From NCBI RefSeq assembly GCF_016907085.1, contig NZ_JAFBBJ010000001.1, forward strand, positions 1,488,001 to 1,552,000: 64,000 nucleotides of DNA. The letters run 5' to 3'. How positions within the stretch are numbered: position 1 is the stretch's first letter; the number at the start of each line of letters is the position of its first letter. Source of the stretch: Clavibacter michiganensis (GTDB lineage: Bacteria; Actinomycetota; Actinomycetes; Actinomycetales; Microbacteriaceae). The notes beneath the pieces were generated by a model. The model had not been told where the DNA came from. It ran no database searches and saw only the letters and a program-made list of their open reading frames with translations. Shown one piece after another: positions 1-8,194 of the stretch. A program made the position numbers and the translations under genes.

Positions 1-146
1 GGCGACTTCCGCTGACGCGCCGGGCGCGGCAGGACGGCACCGTCCCCTAACGCGCCGACGGCCCCGGCTCCCGGGAGGGAGACGAGGCCGTCGATGCGTT
101 CTGCTGTGATCGCAGGTGGTGCGTCCCGGCGGTGCCGGGTGGGGTG

Positions 147-839
147 CTACTTGGTGTTGACGGTGATCTTGGCGATGCCGACGACGAGCTGGTCGGTGAC
201 CGCGGTGGTGCCGAACGTGCTGTTCAGGAGCGCGGCGGCGTCGGGGCTGACCTTGACGGTGGTGCCCTCGAGGACGGCGTTGTCGCCCTCCATCTGGAGG
301 GGCTTCAGGGTCGTGCCGTCGAGGTTGAAGATGTAGACGTCCTTCATGACCTCGCCGTCGCCGACCTGGACCGATCCGGTGAGGCGGCTGGTGCCGGGGT
401 CGATGACGAAGTCGGTGAGCTTCACGACGGTGGAGCCGGCGGTGAGGCTGATGCCGGAGCCGGCGTGGTCGATCTCGCCCTGGACGTAGGGGCGGTAGGA
501 CTGCTGCGGGTCGAAGTACTTCACGTTGCCGCCGGTGATGGGGAACGCGAGGGTGCCGGTGGCGCCGTCGAGGGTCGCGCCGCCGATGACGCCGGGGGTC
601 AGGCCCAGGGTCGTGAGGGCGCCGGTGAAGCCGGAGTCGAGGGTGACCTGCGTGTTCACGCCGGTGAGGGTCGGGATCGTCGCGAGCGGGGTGGGGTTCG
701 CCTCGGTCGTCGCGGTCGCGGCGGGCTTGGACGAGCTCGAGGACGAGGGGCTCTCGGCGGGGGTCGAGCAGGCCGCGAGGCCGACGACGAGGAAGCCCGC
801 GGTGGCGAGGCCGAAGACGGACTTGGTGAGGTTGCGCAT
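147..839 (-). CDS. Secreted lipoprotein of unknown function
   Basis: A 230-residue protein. It starts with a lipoprotein signal: basic MRNLTK, a hydrophobic stretch, then the lipobox LAAC near residue 24, so it should be lipid-anchored on the outer face of the membrane. A Ser/Lys/Thr-rich linker follows. The mature part is rich in Thr, Gly and Val with alternating hydrophobic residues, which suggests a beta-sandwich. It ends in phrases such as VYIFNLDGTTLKPL and VTDQLVVGIAKITVNTK. No catalytic motif was recognised. The start is chosen because the signal peptide begins there and an AAGGAAG Shine-Dalgarno stretch lies just upstream. The 5' leader holds a 10-bp inverted repeat (CCCGTTCTCC at 873-882 and GGAGAACGGG at 911-920) that could fold in the mRNA. 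It is divergent from the PadR gene. Function unknown; a cell-surface binding role is only a guess. Confidence 0.75.
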   Translation of the reverse strand: MRNLTKSVFGLATAGFLVVGLAACSTPAESPSSSSSSKPAATATTEANPTPLATIPTLTGVNTQVTLDSGFTGALTTLGLTPGVIGGATLDGATGTLAFPITGGNVKYFDPQQSYRPYVQGEIDHAGSGISLTAGSTVVKLTDFVIDPGTSRLTGSVQVGDGEVMKDVYIFNLDGTTLKPLQMEGDNAVLEGTTVKVSPDAAALLNSTFGTTAVTDQLVVGIAKITVNTK

Positions 840-1029
840 GGTTCTTCCTTCGCTGTGTGGACTGGGGTTCCGCCCGTTCTCCCGGGCGACACAGGGACTT
901 CGGCGCGGTCGGAGAACGGGTTGGGGTCGGTCCTCCATTCCCAGGTGAACGCCAGGTTCACGCGCCGCTCCCCCCGGATCCATGCGGATCGACGCCAGGA
1001 CCGGTCCTCGGCGCCTGTTGACATCCGAC

Positions 1030-1061
1030 TGTCGCCGATATATCGTCGCTACATCGCGACA
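1030..1061. promoter_or_regulatory. Probable PadR operator
   Basis: The sequence shows TGTCGC at 1030-1035 and GCGACA at 1056-1061 as inverted arms. A perfect 10-bp palindrome CGATATATCG lies at 1036-1045 just inside the left arm. It is one of the few AT-containing stretches here and sits 44 bp before the PadR start, in the promoter region. PadR proteins commonly repress their own promoter, so this is a likely autoregulatory site; that link is inference. Confidence 0.5.
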
Positions 1062-1104
1062 GAACGTCGCGATCCCCGACATCCCCTGACCGGAAGGAGC
1101 GCTC

Positions 1105-1788
1105 ATGCGCACCCACGACCACGACGACCACCTGCCGTCCTCCTCATCCGCCGGCGTCCCCGCCGACCACCACGAGCCCCGCATGCAGCACCACCGCGGC
1201 GGACGCCCGCGCATCATGCCGGGCCACCCCCTCGCCCGCGGCTTCCGCCCCGGCGACGGCCCCGGCTTCCCCGGGTTCCCGGGCTTCCCCGGCATGGGCG
1301 GCTTCGGCGGCCCCGGCTTCGGCCCGGGCCGGGGACGCGGCGGACGGGGGCGCGCCCGCCGCGGCGACGTCCGCCTCGCGATCCTCTCCCTGCTCGCCGA
1401 CGCGCCCTCGAACGGCTACGGCCTCATCACCGGCATCGCCGCGAAGACCGAGGGCGCCTGGCGGCCGAGCCCCGGATCCGTCTACCCGACGCTCCAGCAG
1501 CTCGTCGACGAGGACCTCATCGTCGCCGACGAATCCGGCGCCAAGAGCGTCTACTCCCTCACCGACCAGGGCCGCGCCCATGTCGAGGAGAACCAGGCGG
1601 AGATCGACGCCGCCTGGGCCGCCACCACCGACAAGTCCGAGGGCGAGGACGCGTTCCAGACGAGCCTCATGAAGCTCATGGGCGTGGTGAAGCCCCTCAT
1701 GCACGACGCGACGGACGCCCAGCGCCAGGCCGCGGCGGCGAAGCTCGACGAGACGCGGCGCGCGCTGTACGCGATCCTCGCGGACTGA
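1105..1788 (+). CDS. PadR-family transcriptional regulator with His/Gly/Pro-rich N-terminus
   Basis: A 227-residue regulator. Residues 1-90 are low-complexity and rich in His, Pro, Gly and Phe (HDHDDH, PGFPGFPGFPG, RGRGGRGRA). The PadR winged helix follows: DVRLAILSLLADAPSNGYGLI, then GAWRPSPGSVYPTLQQLVDEDLI and the wing YSLTDQGR. The C-terminus is a helical dimerisation tail. The signature GSVYPTLQQL is typical of PadR. The GGAAGGAG ribosome site at 1092-1099 fixes the ATG start. The His-rich N-terminus is unusual and could bind metal, although such tails are also common in actinobacterial PadR proteins. It is probably autoregulated through the palindromic site upstream. The target genes are not evident; the divergent lipoprotein gene is a candidate. 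Confidence 0.88.
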   Translation: MRTHDHDDHLPSSSSAGVPADHHEPRMQHHRGGRPRIMPGHPLARGFRPGDGPGFPGFPGFPGMGGFGGPGFGPGRGRGGRGRARRGDVRLAILSLLADAPSNGYGLITGIAAKTEGAWRPSPGSVYPTLQQLVDEDLIVADESGAKSVYSLTDQGRAHVEENQAEIDAAWAATTDKSEGEDAFQTSLMKLMGVVKPLMHDATDAQRQAAAAKLDETRRALYAILAD

Positions 1789-1816
1789 CCCGCGCCGGCC
1801 GCATGGCCCCCGCACT

Positions 1817-1854
1817 ACGACGACGGCCCCCGCATCAGCGGGGGCCGTCGTCGT
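1817..1854. terminator. Bidirectional intrinsic terminator hairpin
   Basis: A perfect 17-bp stem (1817-1833 with 1838-1854) closes a 4-nt loop ATCA. It lies between the convergent PadR gene and the acidic small protein gene. There is no long U tract, as is usual in high-GC actinobacteria. Confidence 0.8.
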
Positions 1855-1875
1855 GCGTGCGTGCGGGAGGGCGGA

Positions 1876-2130
1876 TCAGCGGATCGCCGCTCCCGTGTCG
1901 AGGTCGTCGCCGGCCTCGAGGTCGGGGCCGTCCGACTCGGTGATGTCGATGCCGAGGCCGCCGTCCGCGTCGTCGTCCGCGACCGGATCGTCGTCGAGCG
2001 GCACGACGCGCTCGGCGTCGATGGCCTCCTGCGCCTCGTGGGCGTCGGCCCCGACGAGCTCCTCCTCGTCGACGCCCGTGTCGTCCAGGTCGCGGTCGGC
2101 GGGGTCGCGGGGGTTCTCGATGTCGCTCAC
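1876..2130 (-). CDS. Small acidic protein, conserved-type, unknown function
   Basis: An 84-residue, strongly acidic protein beginning VSDIENPRDPADRDLDD and ending DDLDTGAAIR. It is full of Asp and Glu with no membrane segment or cysteine. The GTG start at 2130 is chosen over longer in-frame options because AAGGAGAG stands directly upstream at normal spacing. The longer form would add a low-complexity Pro/Arg extension that looks like non-coding read-through. Small acidic proteins beginning with this kind of motif occur in Microbacteriaceae without a known role. It is convergent with the PadR gene and shares its terminator. Confidence 0.72.
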   Translation of the reverse strand: MSDIENPRDPADRDLDDTGVDEEELVGADAHEAQEAIDAERVVPLDDDPVADDDADGGLGIDITESDGPDLEAGDDLDTGAAIR

Positions 2131-2245
2131 GGTGCTCTCCTTCGCTCGTCGATGCGGCGCGCTCGCGCCGTGCGTCGACGGTACGCGCCGAGGCTCCGCG
2201 CGTGCTGGCCGGATGCATCCCGCGGGCGTCGGGGGCGTGCTGGGG

Positions 2246-3865
2246 TCAGGAGACGCCGACGCTGATGCGGTGCCAGCCGGTCGCGCCATCGGGGGCGGGC
2301 GGCGCCTCGTCGGAGGTCTGCGTCGCGCCCGTCGTGTCGGTGGCGCGCACCTCGACGCTGTGGGATCCGCTCGTCGCGTCCCACGCGTACGACCACTGCC
2401 GCCACGTGTCCGCGCCCACGCCGTCGCCCAGCGTCGCCTCGACCCAGTCGCCCTCGTCGACGCGCACCTCCACCTTCTGGATGCCGGTGTGCTGCGCCCA
2501 GGCCATGCCGGCGATCGCCGTGCGGCCCGCGTCCACGCGCGCGCCGGAGCGCGGGGTGTCGATGCGCGAGCCGGTCTTGATGGGGCCGCGCTCGGTCCAG
2601 CCGCGGGTCGACCAGTACGCGACGTCCTCGGCGAAGGTCGTGACCTTGAGCTCGGTGACCCACTTGGTGGCGGAGACGTAGCCGTAGAGGCCGGGCACGA
2701 CCATGCGCACGGGGAAGCCGTGCTGCTGCGGCAGGGGCTCGCCGTTCATGCCGACGGCCAGGATCGACGCGCGGTCGGGATCCGTGAGCGCCTCGAGCGG
2801 CGTGCTCGCGGTCCAGCCGTCCTGGCTCGTGGAGAGCACCATGTCGGCGCCCGCGGTCGGCTTCGCGCGCTCGAGCAGGAGACGGATGGGGTAGCCGAGC
2901 CACAGCGCGTTGCCGATGAGGTTCCCGCCGACCTCGTTGGACACGCACGTGAGGGTGGTCACGTGCTCCTCGAGGGGCAGGGCGAGCAGCTCGGCGAACG
3001 TGATCTCGACCTCCTGCTCGACCATGCCCGTGATGCGCAGCTTCCAGGACGCCGCGTCGACCGACGGCACCTGCAGCGCGGTGTCGATGCGGTAGAAGTC
3101 GGTCGCGGGCGTGAGGAACGGCGCGAGGCCGGGCACGCCGAGCTCGGCGGTCGCGGGGATCGCGGCGGCCGGCGTCGCGGCGCGCGGGAGCACGAGCGTG
3201 CGGCGGAAGTCGTCCACGCGGGCGGCGGCGGCGTTGAGGCCGCGGGCCACGGATCCGGCGACGACGGAGGTGACGCCCGCCACGACCGTCATGAGGAGGA
3301 AGGTGCGGCGCTCGACGCGGGAGCCTGCGCCCGGCGTGAGCGGGGCCCGCGCGGCCGGGCGGACGATGCCGCGCACGGGCTCGGCGACCGCGGCCGACGC
3401 GGATGCCGCGCGGTCCGCCGCGTCGCGCCAGTCGCGGAGGCGGTCGGCGCCGCGGTGGAGGATGAAGACGCCGGCGATCATGCCGACGATCGTCGGGATC
3501 GCCGCGGCGCCCGTGGCCCCGGCGCGCGTGGTGGCCGCGAGCACGGCGATCCCGGCGAAGAGCGCGAGCACCACCACGCCGAGCGGCGGGCGGCGCACCT
3601 GGAGGATCCCGGCGAGCGCGGCCGATGCGAGCACCACGAGGCCGAGCACGACGATGAGGGCGACCTTGTCGCCCGTCCCGAACAGGGCGATCACGGTGTC
3701 CTTGACGCCCGCGGGCACGAGGTCGATGACGAGCGCGCCGACCGCGAGCACGGGGCTCGCCGCAGGGGCGACGAACGCCGCGGCGATCTCGGCGACGGCC
3801 AGCACGGCGAGCGCCGCCACCACACCGAGGAACGCGGACCACCAGCGGAGGGCCGCGCGGGTCAC
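2246..3865 (-). CDS. Membrane-anchored sulfite-oxidase-family molybdopterin oxidoreductase
   Basis: A 539-residue protein. The first ~200 residues hold about four or five hydrophobic helices, then a soluble molybdopterin domain of the sulfite oxidase/YedY fold. The likely molybdenum ligand is Cys307 in TLTCVSNEVGGN. Downstream are the family hallmarks HGFPVRMVVPGLYGY and ATKWVTEL and a C-terminal dimerisation-type beta domain. The active site is probably extracytoplasmic. The substrate is unknown; family members reduce or oxidise sulfur and nitrogen oxyanions or methionine sulfoxide. Its GTG start overlaps the histidine kinase stop by 4 nt (GTGA), so regulator, kinase and enzyme form one translationally coupled operon. 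This suggests the two-component system senses something related to this enzyme. The modABC and moaA genes lie about 8-13 kb away. Confidence 0.85.
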   Translation of the reverse strand: MTRAALRWWSAFLGVVAALAVLAVAEIAAAFVAPAASPVLAVGALVIDLVPAGVKDTVIALFGTGDKVALIVVLGLVVLASAALAGILQVRRPPLGVVVLALFAGIAVLAATTRAGATGAAAIPTIVGMIAGVFILHRGADRLRDWRDAADRAASASAAVAEPVRGIVRPAARAPLTPGAGSRVERRTFLLMTVVAGVTSVVAGSVARGLNAAAARVDDFRRTLVLPRAATPAAAIPATAELGVPGLAPFLTPATDFYRIDTALQVPSVDAASWKLRITGMVEQEVEITFAELLALPLEEHVTTLTCVSNEVGGNLIGNALWLGYPIRLLLERAKPTAGADMVLSTSQDGWTASTPLEALTDPDRASILAVGMNGEPLPQQHGFPVRMVVPGLYGYVSATKWVTELKVTTFAEDVAYWSTRGWTERGPIKTGSRIDTPRSGARVDAGRTAIAGMAWAQHTGIQKVEVRVDEGDWVEATLGDGVGADTWRQWSYAWDATSGSHSVEVRATDTTGATQTSDEAPPAPDGATGWHRISVGVS

Positions 3866-5124
3866 GGGGCGACCGGCTTGCTGTACGGGAGGATCACGTC
3901 GAAGCGGCAGCCGCCGTCGATGTTCTGGACGGTGACGTCGCCGTCGTGGGCGCGCACGATGCCGCGGACGATCGCGAGGCCGAGGCCGGCCCCGCCGCCG
4001 CCCGACGCGTAGCCGCCGTCGTGCGTGCCCTCGGCCTGCACCGCGGGATCCGGAGGAGTGGCCTCGACGGTCGCGACCGGGAAGTCGGGGCCGAGCGCGG
4101 TCTTCTCCGCGGCGCTCTTGCCGTAGGCGCGCGGGGTGCGGGATCCGGTCGACCGCCAGCCCGCGTCGAACACGCGCGGGAGGTCGGCCTCGGGAATGCC
4201 GCCCGCGGTGTCCTCGACCGAGAGGACGGCGAGGTTGCCAGAGTCGCGGTGCGCGGAGATCACGATGCGGCCGCCCGGGAGCGACTGCTGGATGGCGTTC
4301 ATCACGAGGTTGCCGACGACGCGGGAGAGCTCGCGCGGGTCGCCCTGCACCACGAGGTCGTCGTGCGCGGTCTCGCCGCGGAGGTCGACCTGGCGGGCCT
4401 GCGCGACCGGGCCGAGCTCGGCCACCGTGTCGCTGACGACGTCGTAGAGGGAGACGCGCTCGACGGCGAGCTCGAGGCTGCCCGAGTTGATGCGCGACAG
4501 CTCGAACAGGTCGTCGACCATGCCGTTGAGGCGGTTCGCCTGCACGCGGATCTGGCGGAAGTAGCGGTGCTCGTCGTCGACCATGCCGTCCTCGAGGGAC
4601 TCCGCCATGGCGCGGATCCCCGCGAGCGGCGTGCGCAGGTCGTGCGACATCCACGCGATGAGCTCGCGGCGGCTGCGCTCCTGCGCCTCCATCCGGTCGC
4701 GGGCGTCGGCGAGGCGGCGGTTGGCGGCGCTGAGCTCGCGGGCGAGCTGCGCGAACTCGGTGCTGGTGGGGCGGCCGGGCTCGACGGCGGCCTCCTCGCC
4801 CATGGACGCGGCGTAGCGGCCGAGCTCGCGGCTGCCGCGCACGAGGGTCATGCCGAGCATCGCGGCCATGACGAGCGAGACGAGCGCGGAGACGGCGGCG
4901 ACCGAGAGGAACGCGGTGAGGCCGGCGTCGTCGACGAGCATGCTCGCGGTGACGGCGACCATGCCGCCCACGACCGAGAGCACGGCCGCGAGCGCGACCA
5001 CGCAGATCTGCAGCACGAGCGAGCGGCGGCGGAGCGCGCGCAGCAGCACGCTCGCGCCGAGGCCGACGACGGCGGCGCAGACGAGCGCCGTCAGCACGAC
5101 GACGAGGAAGGAGTCGGCGGTCAC
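3862..5124 (-). CDS. Sensor histidine kinase
   Basis: A 420-residue kinase. Two or three membrane helices occupy the first ~95 residues (FLVVVLTALVCAAVVGLG and neighbours). A short coiled linker and the HisKA phospho-acceptor box SHDLRTPL follow. The HATPase domain shows N-box NLVMNAIQQ, G1 VEDTAGGIP and G2 GAGLGLAIVRGIV. It is odd for an extra run of about 45 residues, rich in Thr, Ala and Pro, between the F-box (RVFDAGWRS) and the G2 box. It starts with GTG overlapping the response regulator stop (GTGA) and its own stop overlaps the molybdoenzyme start. There is very little extracellular loop, so it may sense the membrane or a partner protein rather than a soluble ligand. The signal is not known. 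Confidence 0.9.
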   Translation of the reverse strand: MTADSFLVVVLTALVCAAVVGLGASVLLRALRRRSLVLQICVVALAAVLSVVGGMVAVTASMLVDDAGLTAFLSVAAVSALVSLVMAAMLGMTLVRGSRELGRYAASMGEEAAVEPGRPTSTEFAQLARELSAANRRLADARDRMEAQERSRRELIAWMSHDLRTPLAGIRAMAESLEDGMVDDEHRYFRQIRVQANRLNGMVDDLFELSRINSGSLELAVERVSLYDVVSDTVAELGPVAQARQVDLRGETAHDDLVVQGDPRELSRVVGNLVMNAIQQSLPGGRIVISAHRDSGNLAVLSVEDTAGGIPEADLPRVFDAGWRSTGSRTPRAYGKSAAEKTALGPDFPVATVEATPPDPAVQAEGTHDGGYASGGGGAGLGLAIVRGIVRAHDGDVTVQNIDGGCRFDVILPYSKPVAP

Positions 5125-5969
5125 GCGTCGGCCCCGGCGGAGGGGGCGTGATCCGCGGCCTCCGCCTCGTCGGCGGGCGGCGCGACGGGCGCCGCGGCGT
5201 CCGGGTCGAAGCGGTAGCCCACGCCCCACACGGTGCCGAGGAGCACGGGGTGCGCGGGATCCGCCTCGATCTTCTCCCGCAGACGCCGCACGTGCACGGT
5301 GACGGTGGAGAGGTCGCCGATCTCCCAGCCCCACACGGAGCGGAGCAGGTCGTCGCGCCCGAAGACGCGGCGCGGGTTCCGCAGCAGGAAGGCGAGGAGG
5401 TCGAACTCGCGGGAGGTGAGCGACAGCATGACGCCGGCCTGGTGGATCTCACGCGCGCCGAGGTCGAGCACGAACGGCCCCGCGACGAAGGGCGGCTCCG
5501 GCACGGGCTCGGGCACCGTGCGGCGGAGCACGGCGCGGACCCGGAGCACGAGCTCGCGCGGGGAGAAGGGCTTGGCGAGGTAGTCGTCGGCACCGGCGTC
5601 GAGGCCGTTGACGCGGTCCTCGCCCTGGCCGAGCGCGGTGAGCATCACGACGGGGACGGGCGACTCGGGGTGGTGCGCGCGGATCCGGCGGCACACCTCG
5701 AGGCCGTCGAGGCCGGGCAGCATGCGGTCGAGCACGACGAGGTCGGGCATGCGCTCGGTGGCGACGCGCACGGCCTCGAGGCCGTCGGCGACGGTCTCCA
5801 CCTGGAAGCCCGAGGCCTTGAGGTAGCGGCAGACGACCTCGTTGACCGTGGGGTCGTCCTCGACCACGAGGATGCGGCGGCCGCGCAGCGGGTCCGGCCG
5901 CGAGGGATCGGGCCGCGCGGGGTCGGGGCGCCCGGCGTCGGCGCGCGCGGGATCGTAGGTGGGGCTCAC
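5121..5969 (-). CDS. OmpR-family response regulator
   Basis: A 282-residue regulator. Residues 1-30 are a Pro/Asp/Arg repeat (PDPARPDPSRPDP), an unusual extension. The receiver domain follows with acidic pair VEDD, phospho-acceptor Asp in VVLDRMLPG, Thr in VMLTALG and Lys in YLAKPFSP. The C-terminal winged helix shows VMLSLTSREFDLLAFLLRNP, VFGRDDLL and STVTVHVRRLREKIE. It heads the operon RR-HK-molybdoenzyme. The GTG start sits 6 nt downstream of a TAGTCT box, so the gene is probably transcribed leaderless. A Pro/Ala/Asp-rich tail follows the DNA-binding domain. Its regulon is unknown, but the adjacent oxidoreductase genes are the obvious candidates. Confidence 0.9.
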   Translation of the reverse strand: MSPTYDPARADAGRPDPARPDPSRPDPLRGRRILVVEDDPTVNEVVCRYLKASGFQVETVADGLEAVRVATERMPDLVVLDRMLPGLDGLEVCRRIRAHHPESPVPVVMLTALGQGEDRVNGLDAGADDYLAKPFSPRELVLRVRAVLRRTVPEPVPEPPFVAGPFVLDLGAREIHQAGVMLSLTSREFDLLAFLLRNPRRVFGRDDLLRSVWGWEIGDLSTVTVHVRRLREKIEADPAHPVLLGTVWGVGYRFDPDAAAPVAPPADEAEAADHAPSAGADA

Positions 5970-5975
5970 CCGGTC

Positions 5976-5981
5976 AGACTA
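5976..5981 (-). promoter_or_regulatory. -10 box of leaderless response-regulator promoter
   Basis: Read on the minus strand, TAGTCT is followed by 6 nt and the GTG start. Transcription would then begin at or next to the start codon, so no ribosome site is needed. Confidence 0.55.
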
Positions 5982-6099
5982 TGCGCCGTCCCTGGCGGGG
6001 ACCCGCGCGGTGTCCGGCTTGCGAGCGAGCCGTCACCCCTCGGGGCGCGCGGCGGTGCGCGGCGCGGATGCGTGGCGGACGCGCGCAGGCGCGGACTCC

Positions 6100-6105
6100 T
6101 AGGCT
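6100..6105 (+). promoter_or_regulatory. -10 box of leaderless glycosyltransferase promoter
   Basis: TAGGCT is followed by CGACGG (6 nt) and the ATG at 6112. No Shine-Dalgarno is present, so this fits a leaderless transcript. Confidence 0.6.
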
Positions 6106-6111
6106 CGACGG

Positions 6112-6819
6112 ATGACGCCAGTGCTCGTGGACGTGGTCCTCCCCTGCCTCGACGAGGAGGAGGCCCTGCCCTGGGTCCTCTCCCGCCTGCCCGAGGGGTA
6201 CCGCGCGATCGTCGTCGACAACGGCTCCACCGACCGCTCGGCCGAGGTCGCCCGCGCGCACGGCGCCCTCGTCGTGACGGAGTCGCGCCGCGGGTTCGGG
6301 GCGGCGGCGCACGCGGGGCTCGAGGCGGCGACCGCGCCGCTCGTGGCGTTCTGCGACGCCGACGCGTCGATGGATCCGGCGCTCCTCCCCCGCGTGGTCG
6401 ACCCGGTCCGCGACGGCGAGCGCGACCTCGTGCTCGGGCGGCGGATGCCGTCGACGCGCGGCGCGTGGCCGCTGCACGCGCGGATCGCGAACCTCGAGCT
6501 GGCTCGGCGGCTGCGGCGGATCACGGGCGTGCCCCTGCACGACCTCGGGCCGATGCGCTGCGGGCGGCGCACGGAGCTGCTCGGTCTCGGGATCCTCGAC
6601 CGGCGCAGCGGCTATCCCCTGGAGATGCTGCTCCGGGCATCGGCGGCCGGGTGGAGCATCCTGGAGGTGGAGATGCCGTACGCACCGCGCGTGGGGCGGT
6701 CCAAGGTGACCGGCACCGTGCGCGGGACCGTCACGGCCGTGCGCGACATGTCGCGCGTGCTGGCCGAGGCGCGAGCTGCGGCGGCCGGCGCCGACCGCAC
6801 CCCGGGAGGAGCCGCGTGA
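6112..6819 (+). CDS. Glycosyltransferase family 2
   Basis: A 235-residue GT-A fold glycosyltransferase without membrane helices. It shows the GT2 start VDVVLPCLDEEEALPWVLSRLP, the nucleotide-binding IVVDNGSTDRSAEVA, RRGFGAAAHAGLEAA and a DxD-type metal motif in FCDADASMDPALLP. Later, GPMRCGRR and GYPLEMLLRASAAGWSI resemble dolichyl-phosphate-mannose-type synthases. It probably moves a sugar from a nucleotide donor to a polyprenyl phosphate or related acceptor at the inner membrane face. Its stop overlaps the GTG of the next gene (GTGA). It is the first gene of a three-gene operon with a DUF2064 protein and a methyltransferase. The donor and acceptor cannot be read from the sequence. Confidence 0.85.
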   Translation: MTPVLVDVVLPCLDEEEALPWVLSRLPEGYRAIVVDNGSTDRSAEVARAHGALVVTESRRGFGAAAHAGLEAATAPLVAFCDADASMDPALLPRVVDPVRDGERDLVLGRRMPSTRGAWPLHARIANLELARRLRRITGVPLHDLGPMRCGRRTELLGLGILDRRSGYPLEMLLRASAAGWSILEVEMPYAPRVGRSKVTGTVRGTVTAVRDMSRVLAEARAAAAGADRTPGGAA

Positions 6820-7499
6820 CCGCCGTCGTCGTCATCGCCAAGGAGTGCATCCCGGGCCGCGTCAAGACGCGCCTGCACCCGCCGTTCACCCTCGAGGAGG
6901 CGGCCGAGCTCGCGTCCGCCGCCCTCGCCGACACGCTCGCCGCCGTCGACGACGCCGCGCCCGCGCGCCGCGTCCTCCTCTTCGACGGCACGACCCCGCC
7001 CGCGGAGGCCGCCGGCTACGACGTGATCCCGCAGGTGGCCGGCGACCTCGACGAGCGGCTCGCCGCCATGTTCGACGCCCTCGACGGCCCCGTCCTGCTC
7101 GTCGGCATGGACACCCCGCAGCTGACCGCCGACCTGATCCGCCCCGTGCTCGACTCCTGGGCCGACGGCGCGCGCGGCCCCGACGCCTGGTTCGGCCCGG
7201 CGAACGACGGCGGCTTCTGGGCGCTCGGCCTGCGGGATCCGGACGGTGCGCTCGTGCGCGGCGTGCCCATGTCCCGCGACGACACCGGCGCGGTGCAGCT
7301 GTCGCGCCTCATCGACGCCGGGCTCGACGTGGCGATGCTGCCCGAGCTCACCGACGTGGACACGGTGGACGACGCGCGGGAGGCCGCCGCAGCGGCGCCC
7401 GCCCATCGCTTCGCCCACGCGCTCCGAACCCTGGACACCGGCGCGCGCAGCCGCGCCGCCGCCACCGCACCCGCTACATCGCAGAGGGACCCCGCATGA
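6816..7499 (+). CDS. TIGR04282/DUF2064 family glycosyltransferase-like protein
   Basis: A 227-residue protein of the DUF2064 family, which has a nucleotidyl-/glycosyltransferase A fold. Landmarks are VVVIAKECIPGRVKTRL at the N-terminus, LLVGMDTPQLTADL in the middle and FGPANDGGFWALGL, the most typical family motif. The last ~40 residues are an Ala/Arg-rich tail. GGGAGGA at 6804-6810 supports the GTG start, which overlaps the preceding stop by 4 nt. The family is commonly adjacent to GT2 and molybdoenzyme genes in actinobacteria, but its reaction is not established. Its stop overlaps the methyltransferase ATG. Confidence 0.82.
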   Translation: MTAVVVIAKECIPGRVKTRLHPPFTLEEAAELASAALADTLAAVDDAAPARRVLLFDGTTPPAEAAGYDVIPQVAGDLDERLAAMFDALDGPVLLVGMDTPQLTADLIRPVLDSWADGARGPDAWFGPANDGGFWALGLRDPDGALVRGVPMSRDDTGAVQLSRLIDAGLDVAMLPELTDVDTVDDAREAAAAAPAHRFAHALRTLDTGARSRAAATAPATSQRDPA

Positions 7500-8194
7500 G
7501 CCTGGCCGTCGACCACCCCGAGGACCGCGCCTCCGCGCGCGTCCGCACCTTCGGATCCGGTGGCGGCGAGCCCTACGCCCGGGCCCTCCGCGACTCCGGC
7601 GAGGTCCTCTTCCTATCGCTCGCCTCCGACGACGACAGCGCCGAGGTCATGGACCTGGGCCGCTGGAGCGCGGACGCCGACGCCGTGGACGCGAGCCTGC
7701 TCGCCGACGCCGCCGGCCCCGTGCTCGACATCGGCTGCGGCCCGGGCCGCATGGTCCGTGCCGCGATGGACGCCGGGCTCGGCGCGCTCGGGATCGACGT
7801 CTCCCCCACCGTGGTCGAGATGGCCGCGGGCCTCGGCCTCCCCGTCCTCCACCGCTCCGTCTTCGAGCGCCTGCCCCGCGAGGGCGGCTGGGGCACGCTG
7901 CTGCTCCTCGACGGCAACATCGGCATCGGCGGCGACGCGGCCGCGCTCCTCGCGCGCTGCGGCGACCTCCTCGACGACCAGGGCGCGCTCGTGGTGGAGA
8001 CCCACCCGGATCCCGCCCGCGACCGCACCTTCGAGTGCACGGTCGAGGACGGCCAGGGCCGCGCGAGCGACCCGTTCCCGTGGGCGCAGGTCGGCCGCGA
8101 CGCCGTCGCGCGCATGGCCGGCGACGCGGGCCTCGACCTCGTTCAGTGCTGGGAGACCGAGGGCCGGTCCTTCTGCCGCCTCGTGCGCGCGTAG
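7496..8194 (+). CDS. Class I SAM-dependent methyltransferase
   Basis: A 232-residue methyltransferase. The SAM-binding motif is VLDIGCGPGRMVRAAMDAG, followed by the acidic turn GIDVSPTVVEMA and LLLLDGNIGIGGD. The substrate is unknown; the operon partners suggest a sugar or lipid-linked sugar. Its ATG overlaps the previous stop (ATGA), with GCAGAGGGA upstream as ribosome site. The last 52 bp (8143-8194) overlap the convergent membrane-protein gene on the other strand, so both C-termini are encoded by the same DNA. Confidence 0.85.
   Translation: MSLAVDHPEDRASARVRTFGSGGGEPYARALRDSGEVLFLSLASDDDSAEVMDLGRWSADADAVDASLLADAAGPVLDIGCGPGRMVRAAMDAGLGALGIDVSPTVVEMAAGLGLPVLHRSVFERLPREGGWGTLLLLDGNIGIGGDAAALLARCGDLLDDQGALVVETHPDPARDRTFECTVEDGQGRASDPFPWAQVGRDAVARMAGDAGLDLVQCWETEGRSFCRLVRA

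Noticed and set aside
1..146. Search for a gene or terminator at the left edge
   Set aside because: GC-rich sequence without a convincing frame or a long stem; nothing could be supported.
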